A DNA stretch of 64,000 bases from Trichomonas vaginalis G3 (GCF_026262505.1 NC_067206.1:36533896-36597895), one strand, 5' to 3'. Positions 9,818 through 20,315 are shown, counted from the first letter of the stretch. Notes: generated from the letters alone by a model not told the origin. Translations and numbers: made by a program.

Positions 9818-10238
9818 CTATATATATATAGATTATTTTATAAAAGATAAAAAATAAATTATTTTAAAATTAATGTTAATTTTTTTAATGATTTATAAAT
9901 AAATATATTTTAATGCATCGTCTATATATAGATGTAACAAAAAAAGTCACTAAACCCGTCATATCCTACTACTTTGAATTTTTTATATTACATAGTGCAA
10001 ATATCAATGGGATTCCTCCAAATAGTTATATAAGGGTGACAGAATAAATGCAATTATATATTATTGTTCACAAAGTGTGAACACAAGCATTTCCTTTGCG
10101 AATCTCAAATTGGAGCATATCAACAATAAAACGTGAATTTATAAGTTCAAATTAAGTATTATGTAATAGAAAAAAGCAAAAAGAAATAAAATTTGCTCAT
10201 AATTCCGACCGATTATTTTCAACAGAAAATTAAGGAAA
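9818..10238. other. Junction of element A and cellular DNA
   Basis: No gene seen. Contains two related palindromic strings (CATCATCTATATATATATAG at 9814-9833 and CATCGTCTATATATAGATG at 9917-9935), which could be terminal or subterminal sites of the element, then ordinary AT-rich spacer and the leader of VPS45. The exact end cannot be placed without the other terminus or an empty site. Confidence 0.4.
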
Positions 10239-11846
10239 ATGAATGCAGTAGAATCTCTTCGCGCATACATTGATTCTATATTGCCAAATGTTGAAGGACC
10301 TAAAATTCTTGTTCTTGATGATGAAACTACTAAAATAATTGGCCTTATATACTCAAAAACCGAGTTATTACAGCATGATGTTGTTTTAATCGATACTATT
10401 TCGAAAGTTATTAATAAAAACGTAGATGAAGCACTTACAACTATTCAATGCGTTTGCATTTTAAGGCCAACACATGAAGTTATTCGCGATTTATCAAATG
10501 AATTGAATACTCCGCACTACGGAAGCTATTATTTATTCTTTACAAATGTTCTAAATCAAGCGTTTGTTACTCAACTTGCCTTTGCCGATCATTCCAGTAA
10601 AGTCAGCGTTGTTCACGAGATCTTTCTTGATACATACGCATTGACAAGCAGATTGTTCTCTTTAGGAATTCCATATTGTCTAAACTCTCTTAAAAACAAT
10701 ATTGAAGATCCGAAGTTTCAAACAATTGTTGACAGATTATTTTCAATGCTCGGCGCTTTAAAGCTTAAATGTACGATTAGATACGATGGAAAAAGCTCAA
10801 TCTGCAGGCGTGCATCAGAAAGACTCATTTCTTTGATGGAAAAACGTCAAGAATATTTTTATTCAAGCGATAGTGCATTGCTACTTATATTAGATCGTAG
10901 AACCGATGCAATTACACCTTTACTTCACCAATGGGGATACGTAGAATTACTCCATGACGCTTTAACCATTGATAATAACGTTATCATGGCTGACGGTAAG
11001 CAATTGGTCATTGATGAGCGAACAGATAAGTTCTTCGCCAAGTATATGTTCTCTAGTTTCCCTGATGTCAACAATGAATTGATGAATATGTCAAAAGAAA
11101 TCAAATCTTCTCCGAAACCAAGCAACATCAAAGACTTCGATGATCTTAAATCGTTTATACAGACATATCCTGATGCAAAGGATCGTCAGGAAACTTACGC
11201 AAAGCATGTTTCATTATTATCAGCAGCCAATTCAAGTTTGACATCCGATTCTGTCATTTCTCGTACCGGAAACATCGAATTAGACATGGCTGTTGATAAC
11301 AATTCAAAAGCTCTGCAACAAATTTTTGATGAAATGGATAAAGGTTCTTTCAACTCCGTTAACAGACTTTGCGTCATCTACGCCCTCAAATTTGAACATC
11401 TGAAGGAGAATATCAATCAACTTCGCCAAAGATTATCTTCATATCCTCGTGGAGACGAAATTCTTCATAATATGGACAATATTACACAGATGGCTGGTGA
11501 AAAATATTCCAACCGCGATCTTTCTGTCGTTGGCCAGATCTTTTCTAAGTTTGGAGGCTTAATTGGCCAAATGACAAACGAAGATTCCGGTTTAATGAGA
11601 TACAGATGCCCACTTGAACAGATTATTAAATGTTGCCGTGATGGAAGCCTTTCTACTGAAGAATTCCCGTTTTGTCGCGATTCATCAAACAGAAGATTCG
11701 CCAAAGTCATTGTCTTCTTCGTAGGAGGCGCTACTTATACTGAGGCTAAGGTTGCTTATGCTGCTTCTGGTCGTGGATTCGATGTAATTGTTGGTGGAAC
11801 AAATGTCCACAATTTTAATTCTTTCCTCAAAGAATGTGAATACTAA
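10239..11846 (+). CDS. VPS45: VPS45-type Sec1/Munc18 protein
   Basis: SM-family protein that binds syntaxin-type SNAREs and promotes membrane fusion between Golgi and endosomes, acting on the cytosolic face of membranes. At 535 aa it has the compact length of VPS45 and not the longer Sec1 or VPS33. Family signatures are the N-terminal KILVLDDETTKIIGLIYSK (about 22-40), the central LLLILDRRTDAITPLLHQWG (about 212-231) and the C-terminal VIVFFVGGATYTEA with VIVGGTNVHN (about 490-530). The frame is intact and intronless. It is the first cellular gene beside element A. Assignment to VPS45 within the SM family is likely; membership in the SM family is firm. Confidence 0.88.
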   Translation: MNAVESLRAYIDSILPNVEGPKILVLDDETTKIIGLIYSKTELLQHDVVLIDTISKVINKNVDEALTTIQCVCILRPTHEVIRDLSNELNTPHYGSYYLFFTNVLNQAFVTQLAFADHSSKVSVVHEIFLDTYALTSRLFSLGIPYCLNSLKNNIEDPKFQTIVDRLFSMLGALKLKCTIRYDGKSSICRRASERLISLMEKRQEYFYSSDSALLLILDRRTDAITPLLHQWGYVELLHDALTIDNNVIMADGKQLVIDERTDKFFAKYMFSSFPDVNNELMNMSKEIKSSPKPSNIKDFDDLKSFIQTYPDAKDRQETYAKHVSLLSAANSSLTSDSVISRTGNIELDMAVDNNSKALQQIFDEMDKGSFNSVNRLCVIYALKFEHLKENINQLRQRLSSYPRGDEILHNMDNITQMAGEKYSNRDLSVVGQIFSKFGGLIGQMTNEDSGLMRYRCPLEQIIKCCRDGSLSTEEFPFCRDSSNRRFAKVIVFFVGGATYTEAKVAYAASGRGFDVIVGGTNVHNFNSFLKECEY

Positions 11847-12409
11847 TATATTTTAGCTATGATGTAAACTATTATTTTTATATTCGTTCATCATTTTTAT
11901 CAAAATTTACTCAAAATTTCATCATTTTTATCACATTTTCACAGACTTGAAACCATTTTATATTGGGTTACCTTGTTAGTGTAAATTAAAGAATAGCAAA
12001 ATACTTGAGTATGGATATTCATTTTCTTTATAGCGTTCATTTCCAAACAAGTCAATATTAGTTCGCTCTGAATTTCTTCCAATATTTCTTAATTGCATTT
12101 GTTTGCGTAAGTTTATCAAAATTTATATGTGCGAAATTCCATATTGTCTTTATAGATTGTTGGTATTCCTGGATACACATACAAAAAGTTTTGAGATATT
12201 TTTAAGCTATATGAATGATATTTTGCCGAAATTATTACATGTTAATAAAGTATTGATATAAAAACTGGTCAAGAAGCTGATATTTTGATTTATAGGTAAT
12301 ATATCGCATCAAACTCATAATCTTTGTATTGTATTGAACGGATGGAAAATTAATTTTTTTAAAAAAGTAATATTATGTAATTTTTATCATACAATTTGAA
12401 AGTACTTTA
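11847..12409. other. Spacer without a gene
   Basis: AT-rich spacer between VPS45 and NAA20, which point towards each other, so it should hold both 3' ends. Near 11890-11945 short ATCATTTTTATCA-type words recur. No frame, RNA gene or long repeat is seen. Confidence 0.5.
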
Positions 12410-12949
12410 TTAATCATCGTCATCATCAGACTCTGCTTCTTCGCTTGTCACAGGATTTTCTATTGGCTTCATGAAAACTTTGTCTTTATCCCATTTAAGC
12501 GACTTGCGCATATCCCAACCATCTTCTCCGATAGTTTCGTAGTATTTAATAATTCGTCTGTATAAGATGTATCCCATCTTCTTATAAAGTTCGTGAGCAT
12601 TATAGTTTGTAGGTCTAACATACAATCCAACACACAAACCTTTATACTGATTTTCACATGTTGTCTCAACAATGTTCATCAATGAAGTTGCAAGTCCTAA
12701 TCTTCGAGCATCTTCAGCGACCGTCACTGCAATAACGTGTGTACGACATACGTTATCATGACGTTTGATTGAACCAATAATGTATCCGACTTTTTCTTCT
12801 GAATTATTTGATATCATCCAGTTCATTGAAGGAGCTTTATTCATATAGTATAAATAAAATGATGTGCTGAATGTCTCTGTCCAGTCATCGATATTTATCC
12901 TATTGACTTCCCATAAATCTTCGAACTTGAAAGGCTGAATACTTACCAT
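12410..12949 (-). CDS. NAA20: NatB N-terminal acetyltransferase catalytic subunit
   Basis: GNAT-fold enzyme that transfers acetyl from acetyl-CoA to the N-terminus of nascent proteins starting Met-Asp, Met-Glu or Met-Asn, working at the ribosome with an auxiliary subunit (NAA25 type). The sequence shows the NatB beginning (FKFEDLWEVNRIN with DDWTETF), the acetyl-CoA loop RRLGLA near residue 82, LYVRPTNYNAHELYKKMGY (about 113-131) and the late YYE...DGWDMRKSL motif typical of NAA20. At 179 aa it is the usual length, with an acidic Asp tail. It is divergent from the pseudokinase gene with 98 bases between starts, so they may share a promoter region. Confidence 0.9.
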   Translation of the reverse strand: MVSIQPFKFEDLWEVNRINIDDWTETFSTSFYLYYMNKAPSMNWMISNNSEEKVGYIIGSIKRHDNVCRTHVIAVTVAEDARRLGLATSLMNIVETTCENQYKGLCVGLYVRPTNYNAHELYKKMGYILYRRIIKYYETIGEDGWDMRKSLKWDKDKVFMKPIENPVTSEEAESDDDDD

Positions 12950-13047
12950 TTCTAACTATTTTTGGCTACTCTTTCAATTTAATCAATTTTAGTCATGTAA
13001 ATTTTATAAATTTACGTGTCAAAAATAATTTACAAAGATTTCGCAAT

Positions 13048-14973
13048 ATGGGAATTGAATTATCAGTTGCTGAAAATCCAGCTTCCCAAATGGATACACC
13101 ATTATATAACTATTTAGTCCCAGTTGAAACATTTCGCCCATTAGAAGTGATTTATGAAAATCCATTAGGAAATGTAACAAAAATGCGAGATGAGAATGAT
13201 AATAACACGGAATACCTTGTCAAAACAATATACTTAGACATGGGACAAATGCTTAATTCAATAGCTTTCTTCGAAGAAGTACAAAATCTTTCTTTATCTT
13301 TTCATCCAACAATTCTTCCATTTGCTGGATTTTCTGTGTCAAATCCACATAGTGGAAGAAGACCTTGTGTTGCTTTCGATAGCTATTCTGGAATGTCTCT
13401 CTCAGGAATTCTAGAAATGGAAGCAAACAAAGTCGCCCCTGAAAATTGGAACTTAACATCGAAAATTATTACAGCATTTGGCATAGCTCTTGGTTTAAAC
13501 TACATGCACTCTTACAATTTCATTCACGGAAATCTTAATGCAGATAGTATCGTTTTCGGAGACGAATTATGGCCATACATTGCCAATTTCTCACTTAATA
13601 ACTTCTTCGATGAAGATTCTCTCGCGCTGATCGCTCCAAAGAAGCAACTTTTGTGGAGAGCTCCAGAATTAAATCTACAATCAGATAAAACTCTTAAAGC
13701 AGACGTATACGCATTTGGAATGCTTGTCTTCCATATTTTCTGTGGTAAAACGTTTTACGAGCAAGTAGAAAATTCTCCAGGAATTTACGAAAAGATTCAC
13801 TCAGCAACTCGACCAAAGATCGCTAACGATGTACCAAATGAGATAAAGAAGATCATACAGTTCTGCTGGGCCCCAGATCCCAACGGACGCCCTACAATGG
13901 CAAATGTTGTCAGATTATTTGAAGAATCAGTTGGAGCAATACCAAATATCAACATTTCTGAGCTTGAAAAATTCAGAGAGAAGGTCAAGAACCTCACGAA
14001 TGATATTGGAAAGGCAAGAAATGCAATGATTGCTGCAGCTGGTGGAGATTCAGGCGCACAGAACAATTACGGAGTCATGCTACTTAATGGCAAAGGCGTT
14101 AGAAAGAATATCGCGGCTGCTGCTCGTTACTTCCAACAATCTGCTGAAAATGATTGCATTGAAGGCATGAACAACTACGCTTACGCACTTGAAAACGGTG
14201 CAGGCATTACCAAAGATATTGATTTGGCCGCTAAATACTTCAAGATGGCCGCAGATAAAGGATTTAAGAATGCACAAAATTCTTATGCGCAAATGTTGTA
14301 CAAAGGAAACGGAGTAGCTAAGAATACGACTGAAGCAGCCAAATACTTCAAAATGGCCGCTCAACAAAACTCTTCTCCCGCTCAATACAGATTAGGATTG
14401 TTACATGAGACAGGAGAAGGGACAACTCTCAATTGCAACGAATCTCTTAAATGCTATAAAGCAGCCGCCGTCCAGAAATACCCTCCCGCCATGTACAGAT
14501 ACAGTTATTTAGTCATAAACGGAAAAGTTGACGATAAAAACATGACAGAAGCATACAAAAACATTTTGGCTTCAGCGCAAATGGGCTATCCAAGGTCATT
14601 CTGCGTTTTAGGTGCAATGCATGTCATAGGAGAAGGAGCACCTAAGAACATCGAAGCAGCCAAGAAACAATTCGAAAAAGCCATTGAAAAGAAAGAAAAT
14701 TCTGGACATTTCGGATTGTTTTTATTGGATTTGCTTCGTAAGGATAAAGAAATGGCTTTGAAGGACCTTAGTGCAGCAAATGATGCTGGATATTATGATG
14801 CACAACAAGTATATTCTGCATATAATAATGTTGAAGTTAAACAAGAAACAGAAGATGAAGCAACAAAAGGAAATTTGGAGAAAGAATCTGTTATTCCTCT
14901 CCATTTAATTCTTAAGGGTTCTCAGATTGCACCAACAATCAATGGCATTGTAGCGGCACTTAAAGAATTGTAA
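13048..14973 (+). CDS. Pseudokinase with C-terminal Sel1 repeats
   Basis: Residues about 30-290 have a protein kinase fold: a Lys in TEYLVKTI, the helix and hinge region, RAPEL (the APE motif) and KADVYAFGMLVFHIFCG. The catalytic loop reads HGN (near residue 160) in place of HRD, and the DFG position reads NFS, so proton acceptor and metal-binding Asp are both missing and phosphotransfer is unlikely. From about 330 to 560 there are five to six Sel1-like repeats (for example AQNNYGVMLLNGKGVRKN), which form a protein-binding solenoid. Kinase-Sel1 fusions are common in trichomonads. The gene is probably a scaffold or signalling adaptor. Intact, one exon. Confidence 0.82.
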   Translation: MGIELSVAENPASQMDTPLYNYLVPVETFRPLEVIYENPLGNVTKMRDENDNNTEYLVKTIYLDMGQMLNSIAFFEEVQNLSLSFHPTILPFAGFSVSNPHSGRRPCVAFDSYSGMSLSGILEMEANKVAPENWNLTSKIITAFGIALGLNYMHSYNFIHGNLNADSIVFGDELWPYIANFSLNNFFDEDSLALIAPKKQLLWRAPELNLQSDKTLKADVYAFGMLVFHIFCGKTFYEQVENSPGIYEKIHSATRPKIANDVPNEIKKIIQFCWAPDPNGRPTMANVVRLFEESVGAIPNINISELEKFREKVKNLTNDIGKARNAMIAAAGGDSGAQNNYGVMLLNGKGVRKNIAAAARYFQQSAENDCIEGMNNYAYALENGAGITKDIDLAAKYFKMAADKGFKNAQNSYAQMLYKGNGVAKNTTEAAKYFKMAAQQNSSPAQYRLGLLHETGEGTTLNCNESLKCYKAAAVQKYPPAMYRYSYLVINGKVDDKNMTEAYKNILASAQMGYPRSFCVLGAMHVIGEGAPKNIEAAKKQFEKAIEKKENSGHFGLFLLDLLRKDKEMALKDLSAANDAGYYDAQQVYSAYNNVEVKQETEDEATKGNLEKESVIPLHLILKGSQIAPTINGIVAALKEL

Positions 14974-15580
14974 ATATTGTTTTAGAAATAAAGAAATCAT
15001 ATTTGTTTTTTTTTAATTTTCATAGAATTTCATAGAATTTGAAATAGTGTAATTGACACTTTTCTGACATTCTCTCAATTTTTTGACACTAAAGTATTAA
15101 GTCTCAGTTTTCTAAACTGCGAGACAAAAGTCAGGGATTCTAAAAAATCCTTTTTAGTAGAACTTAAGGATATATATATGGGCAAAATCAATTTTAATTC
15201 AATATTCATCGCGATATTGTATGATAACGAAGCTTTCATAATTGAGAGCACCGTCATACTCTCAAATGGACATTCTTAAGTTTTGCCTACATGTAATAAT
15301 CATGAAAACTTCGGATATAGTCAGGATTATTTATAATATCAAGATATTTAGTTAAAATCTTTAATTTGATTAAGAGTTTTATAGCGTATATTGGTGAATG
15401 TATTAGTCACAATGCCAATAAACATGTTTATATGGATACTATTAAAGAAAAATTAGAGTTATCTCAAATAAAAACAAATTTCAAAATGATGATTAGTTAT
15501 CATAATTTTGACTAATTTCATGATAAATTTTAGTGATTTTGAGCACAATTAGCTATAATAATAGTTTTTAATATTAATTA
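14974..15580. other. Spacer with short hairpins
   Basis: No convincing gene. Two short inverted structures are seen: GTCTC...GAGAC around 15100-15124 with inner AGTTT/AAACT, and TTGAGAG...CTCTCAA around 15242-15266. They may be terminators or decayed repeat ends. Confidence 0.4.
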
Positions 15581-16714
15581 CCCAGATTTCCCATAGTTTT
15601 TCCACTCAAAAATGCAGGGGTTGTCTGGGAATTATCAAATGGCTCCAAATAAGCACTCTAACCGAGAATTTATATGGTATAGTCGAATAAGCATAGCATT
15701 CTAAAAGTTAGCTATGCAGGTTCGACTTAAGATTATAAAAATTTTTTGCTTTTTTTCCCTTCTAATTTCCCTAGTATTATGAGAACTTGAAAAATGATTC
15801 AATGTCGTTTTTAAGATAAGTACAGCTATTACTATTCTGTCTTGAACGATTCTTTTGCTAGTTACATGCCCTTTTTATTTCGAATAAAGAATTCTTCTAA
15901 ATCATTTGTATTTTTTGCTGATCTAAAGCAATCTCATATCACAACAGATTTTGTTCACATTACATTTTTAGAATTCTATATTTATGCTTCCAGAACGCGT
16001 ATTCATATCAAATGATAATTTCGAATTTTAATAAATAGCTTTTTCATCCTTAAAAATATAATAAAAACTTCTAAAAGTTAATAAACAAATAATATTTAGT
16101 CTAATAAATAAAGAAAACAATAGAGATTAAAAAAATAAATCATAATAAATCTTCTTGGAAAATAAAGTCTTTCTTAAATAGAAGCTTATACCTTCCCTAT
16201 AACAACTGTAATAGTAAAGATCTTAGATATTTATTATCGATCGAAAAAATAAGATTTCAAAATCGATAATTTGGTAGTTATAAGCAAGCTGGTCCTTGCC
16301 AATTTGAGTATAAGCTTTTTAGTGTTCGTAATTTGTGAATTCGATAGTTCTAAATAAAAATAAAGCTTTTGAAGAAAGATATTATTTGCAAATTTGAAAG
16401 AAGTACGATGAGTTATAATTTTTTTGTCGTAATATGCTTATATTGCAGGATATTAATCGTTTAAAAGATGAACATTGCCTTGAATCAAATGCAAATATCT
16501 GATTATTTGTATTTTTGAAGATTAAATTTTGTGCTATAAGGAAATGCTTCAAAGCACAATAAACCTCATTTTATTCTGAGATAGTTTCCTACTGGAAATA
16601 TCCCGAAACAACTAGCATTAAGATAGGCTCTCGGTGCTAGGGTCCATAATTTTTTTAAATAATCGTTTTCCCCACAAATTATAGGGGGTGAGGAAAAACT
16701 ATGGGAAATCTGGG
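15581..16714. mobile_element. Non-coding TA-flanked inverted-repeat element (MITE-like)
   Basis: CCCAGATTTCCCATAGTTTT begins at 15581 and its exact reverse complement ends at 16714; with TCC the perfect inverted repeat is 23 bases and both outer ends are flanked by TA. Counting the symmetric AATTA/TAATT flanks it is 28 bases (15576-15603 with 16692-16719). Further inside, the ends are still alignable but diverged (CTCTAACCGAGA against CTAGCACCGAGAG). No frame of note lies inside. TA flanks fit Tc1/mariner-type cut-and-paste mobility, known in trichomonads (Tvmar1), but no transposase is present, so this is a non-autonomous or emptied copy of about 1.13 kb. Confidence 0.75.
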
Positions 16715-17030
16715 TAATTCACTTTTTGATTGAATTCTAAATTTGAACTTAAATTTCCAAAATGCAACAAAATTGCCCAATGTGACATGCTTAAATTTGT
16801 ATCGAAAATTGAGGGTGGTAATGTTTCTCCCATTTTTCAATTTTTTTTTTGCCTCTCAATATTAAAATCTGAAAATTTAGGGAATATTAATATATCAAAA
16901 ATATGAAATTTGGAATGCTTACAAACTTAATTTTTGATGATTTTTGGTAAATTGCTCGAGCGATAATTCGTCTCAAAATTTGAATACATAAAAATTTTCC
17001 CGTAGGCTGGAATTTTTACTCATTTGTGAA

Positions 17031-17696
17031 ATGGTGTTTTCATTCCAATTTGTGGATATAAACAATAATAGTCTTGACTTCAACGTCCGGAAGCCAAGTG
17101 AAGCTATTTCATACAGAGATTTCTTCCTAAAAGTGTTGCGGAATGCAAGAAAAATGGGTTACAATATTGAGATAGATTACAGTAAGTTCAAAATAGAATG
17201 CAAATCAGATAATGCAGTTGTTAATATTGATGATTTTCTTAAAAATGACATCAAACATCTTATTTATACTCAAAGATTTATCGAGATTCGAGATATTATG
17301 GAAAAGAATAAAATACCACCAAAAATGTTATCAGAGTATCTAAATTTAAAAATACAATTGCCATCAAGCATATTAAAGCATAGCACAAATGAGATAATTG
17401 ATTACATTTTACGCAAGGCAAAAGAAAGCTATGAGAATGATAACAAAACACGAAAGGTTGTAGACTTAACAGATAGCGAATTTTCTCAATTTCCAAAATC
17501 AATTTCAGAAAATCAAGTTGAGAAACCAAATGAATGGGAGATAGATCAAGTTAAAAAGATGTTATCAAACTATAAAATTGATATGAGTGATGAGATGATT
17601 AAATATTATCTCGATTGGTTTGGTAGTTATGATATTGCTATATCCTCGATCTTACAATCTAAACTAACATCAGATAATCGGCTAACCCCTATATAA
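17031..17696 (+). CDS. Unknown protein with possible UBA-like C-terminus, 221 aa
   Basis: Not recognised over its length. The first 70 residues look like a small alpha/beta fold (strand FSFQFVDINNNS, helix YRDFFLKVLRNARKMG), loosely like a ubiquitin-like domain. Residues about 168-212 (WEIDQVKKMLSNYKIDMSD...YLDWFGSYDIAISSIL) have the spacing of a UBA or CUE helix bundle. If both hold, it would be a ubiquitin-pathway adaptor in the cytosol; this is inference. A TCATTTG initiator-like word lies 11 bases upstream of the ATG, as in trichomonad promoters. Confidence 0.6.
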   Translation: MVFSFQFVDINNNSLDFNVRKPSEAISYRDFFLKVLRNARKMGYNIEIDYSKFKIECKSDNAVVNIDDFLKNDIKHLIYTQRFIEIRDIMEKNKIPPKMLSEYLNLKIQLPSSILKHSTNEIIDYILRKAKESYENDNKTRKVVDLTDSEFSQFPKSISENQVEKPNEWEIDQVKKMLSNYKIDMSDEMIKYYLDWFGSYDIAISSILQSKLTSDNRLTPI

Positions 17697-18086
17697 TTAA
17701 ATATATTGCATAAAAGAAAAAATTATTATCAAATTTATTATCAAATGATTCCCCGAAGCTTAGTTACATTTTCTAATATTAGAAAATTAGATATAAAGTA
17801 AGTCCCAGAATAATTAAAAATGGTTAATAAAATTTTTATATGAAATTGATATCTTATTTTAATGTTGTAAAACTTCAATTTTGTTCGAAGCATTTAAAGG
17901 AAACTTCTTTTTTATGTTACATTATGCATGTATATAGAAAATGTTCGAAATATCAATTTTTTTTGATGTAAGACTTCACTCATATTATTTTTTGGAATTG
18001 AAATAAATAAAAAATAAGAAGTTGTAAACGTGATTTAATTTTATAAAAAAATACTTAAAAAAACTTAATGATCCAAAATAAAAACT
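17697..18086. other. Spacer without a gene
   Basis: AT-rich sequence between two convergent genes. No frame, repeat or RNA gene is seen beyond simple AT runs. Confidence 0.5.
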
Positions 18087-20315
18087 TCAAGGCACCAAAT
18101 CAGTATCTTTGTTGGTGAAGGCAGATATTGTAACATTCTTGCTTTCTTCCATATATCTACCATAAGAATTTAATATTAAGTTCCATGTAGTGTTTCCTAA
18201 CTGTGTCCAACAGAAGTCGATTTCGAATCTGTTATTTGAACACATAGCAACAGAATGGCAGAAGTTATGAAGGGCATCTGGAATCTTTGTTGTGTATTTA
18301 TTCCTCTGGAAATTAGTCTTGATCTTTGCCTCAGAATGTCCCCAGAAGAAATCGGCTGAGTGAACATTAACAGACATACCTGTCTTTGGATCTAATGTCT
18401 GGTTAATTTCCAATTGAAATTCTGTGTAAGGCAGTGCATCGAAACCGATAGCAGTGATGTTTGGCCTGGCGGAAACATTAACTGCCTTCAAGTAAAATGG
18501 ACAAGCAGAACGAGTACCATTTCTGTCACTTCCTTGGTTGAAAGATCCCAAGTATTTGGCGAAGTATCCACCTGTCAAATGACCAACAGCAACATTTGTA
18601 TATTCATGCCATTTATCTGCTTTAGGAATGGCATTGTTAATGATTTGTTGCTCAATACGATGAGCTTTTTCAACTGAAAGGAATTGACAACCTGTTGCTT
18701 CAGCAAATAACTTACCAGCCCAAATCAAAGGAACTCTAAATAAGGAAGCAGCAATGCTATAAAATGGAATTAATCCTGAAACAATCATTGCAAACTTATC
18801 TTGGATAAGCTGCTCGAATAGAAGAACCCAATCAATAGCAGATCTCATACCATGAATAACAAAGATGTGTAATTTTTGATCACGAATATGAATACCATCA
18901 GCGAGTTGATCATCATGATATTCTGTCACTTTTCTTTCTCTCAAACTTGCAAAAGCTATATTCAAAATTACATTCTTGTTGTGTTCATATATATCCCTAT
19001 CTTCAGTACTTAGATTCTTCTTGTCTTTTGTTGTGAAATAGGATAACATTGGAAGGGCTGACAATTGAGAGAATGTCATACCTTTGATATCAATAGAACA
19101 TGTTGAAGTTGTTGGAGGAACAATTGTCCAACGTGCTTTCATCAATGATGAGTTTGTGAAGAACTTATATTTGTACTTTTCTTCTGGTCTCTCCCATATT
19201 AAAATGAAAACACTCAAAACAATCAAAGCAATGAAAATGACAACGTACAAAAGCATTGAAATATAGAACATGAGTTGGATGTTGCCTTTGTCAAATGATT
19301 TCTTAGCTGATCCAGATAAACTGACATCAAGAGTTTCATCAGTGAATGCATCTTTTGGTAAGAAGGTGGAAAAGATGTTGCAGAACATAATAAATGGAAT
19401 GCCGTAAATGTAGAAAGCTATAATTATGAGTCCGGACCATTTATAGTCAAGATCAGGACGTGACATCAAATAAATTCTGATGCATATGCTAATGAATAGG
19501 GCGACAACGTGAAGTAGACTGAAAATCTTCTTGGCGTAGTGTCCTTCTGTAAGATAAACGTTTGTACGGTCATCAATGATGAAGTTAGTAAATTCAACTT
19601 GATCTCTGAGTCGAGCTGGATCGATGAGGTCCATTGGGAAGGCTGGATTTGGATTGGGCTTTGATGGCTCGAAGGTGTACTTGGAGTATCTGCCGCGTAA
19701 CCTTGCAATGAGTACTCTCCATGAATCGTTGAACAGAGTGAAGATTCCGGAAAGAATTGGCCAGAAGAAAATAATAATGAAGCTGGCAGCGTAAATAATT
19801 TGCTTCATCGTAAGGTATTCGACGGCAATGCAAATAAGCATAAGAACGAAGTAGACAACGAATCCGATATGGAATACCCAAGCTTTTCGCTTGTTGACAA
19901 GAGGGTTTTTGAAAATGCTCGTAATCGTCTTTTGAACGTTATCTTGGCTGAGGGAAACCCACATCGTCTTAAAGAAGGAAGATAACAGTCTAAGGATAAG
20001 GTGGACAATAAGGGCTACAATTGAAAACGAGTATAAGCACCAGCATATCTGAACGACAAGCCTGAGTTGATTATACAAAGTTTCATGTGTATTGTCAACG
20101 TTGATTAACGTAGTTTCTTCAAAGAGGGCTGTGATACGAACGAAAAAAAGTGTAATTTGGAAAATAATATCTGATAAAACGCAATAAACCATGAAAAGGG
20201 ATGTAAGATACGTAATAATGACTGTAATGACAACAAAGCCAGTATATACATAAAGAACCCACTTAGGTATTACAATCTGTGGCGTATCTTCAGCTTGTGA
20301 TTTAGGATCATCCAT
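18087..20315 (-). CDS. Polytopic membrane protein with alpha/beta-hydrolase-like C-terminal domain lacking the Ser nucleophile
   Basis: The N-terminal part (about residues 18-370) has roughly seven to eight hydrophobic segments, for example VLYVYTGFVVITVIITYLT near 20 and ISMLLYVVIFIALIVLSVF near 350. The soluble C-terminal part (about 400-742) has an oxyanion-type IFVIHGMRS near 480 and, about 97 residues later, VAVGHLTGGYFAKYLG where lipases have GHSxGG. The central residue is Leu (codon TTG), one base from Ser TCG, so catalysis is doubtful. The role is unknown; a membrane lipid-related or sensor function is possible. A TCACTCACTA initiator-like string lies about 25 bases upstream. Intact. 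Confidence 0.7.
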   Translation of the reverse strand: MDDPKSQAEDTPQIVIPKWVLYVYTGFVVITVIITYLTSLFMVYCVLSDIIFQITLFFVRITALFEETTLINVDNTHETLYNQLRLVVQICWCLYSFSIVALIVHLILRLLSSFFKTMWVSLSQDNVQKTITSIFKNPLVNKRKAWVFHIGFVVYFVLMLICIAVEYLTMKQIIYAASFIIIFFWPILSGIFTLFNDSWRVLIARLRGRYSKYTFEPSKPNPNPAFPMDLIDPARLRDQVEFTNFIIDDRTNVYLTEGHYAKKIFSLLHVVALFISICIRIYLMSRPDLDYKWSGLIIIAFYIYGIPFIMFCNIFSTFLPKDAFTDETLDVSLSGSAKKSFDKGNIQLMFYISMLLYVVIFIALIVLSVFILIWERPEEKYKYKFFTNSSLMKARWTIVPPTTSTCSIDIKGMTFSQLSALPMLSYFTTKDKKNLSTEDRDIYEHNKNVILNIAFASLRERKVTEYHDDQLADGIHIRDQKLHIFVIHGMRSAIDWVLLFEQLIQDKFAMIVSGLIPFYSIAASLFRVPLIWAGKLFAEATGCQFLSVEKAHRIEQQIINNAIPKADKWHEYTNVAVGHLTGGYFAKYLGSFNQGSDRNGTRSACPFYLKAVNVSARPNITAIGFDALPYTEFQLEINQTLDPKTGMSVNVHSADFFWGHSEAKIKTNFQRNKYTTKIPDALHNFCHSVAMCSNNRFEIDFCWTQLGNTTWNLILNSYGRYMEESKNVTISAFTNKDTDLVP

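Larger units (their letters stand above)
1..9940. mobile_element. Element A: Maverick/Polinton-type virus-like transposon, right part
   Basis: The block combines an SF3 helicase, a retroviral-type integrase and a protein-primed family B polymerase, the standard signature of Maverick/Polinton elements. Its left end is outside the window. The right end is placed between the last element gene (start near 9817) and VPS45 (10239); no terminal repeat can be proven because the other end is missing. Two similar AT-rich palindromic strings, around 9813-9835 and 9916-9934, may mark the end. Three genes are broken (integrase, the gene at 4312-4790, polymerase), so this copy is probably not autonomous. 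No capsid or packaging gene is seen in the visible part. Confidence 0.8.

Noticed and set aside
12950-13047. Spliceosomal introns in cellular genes
   Set aside because: All cellular frames are continuous and no trichomonad-type 3' motif (ACTAACACACAG) was seen.
15075-15257. A 60-codon frame on the minus strand
   Set aside because: Its composition fits AT-rich spacer, it covers two hairpins, and no domain or start context supports it.
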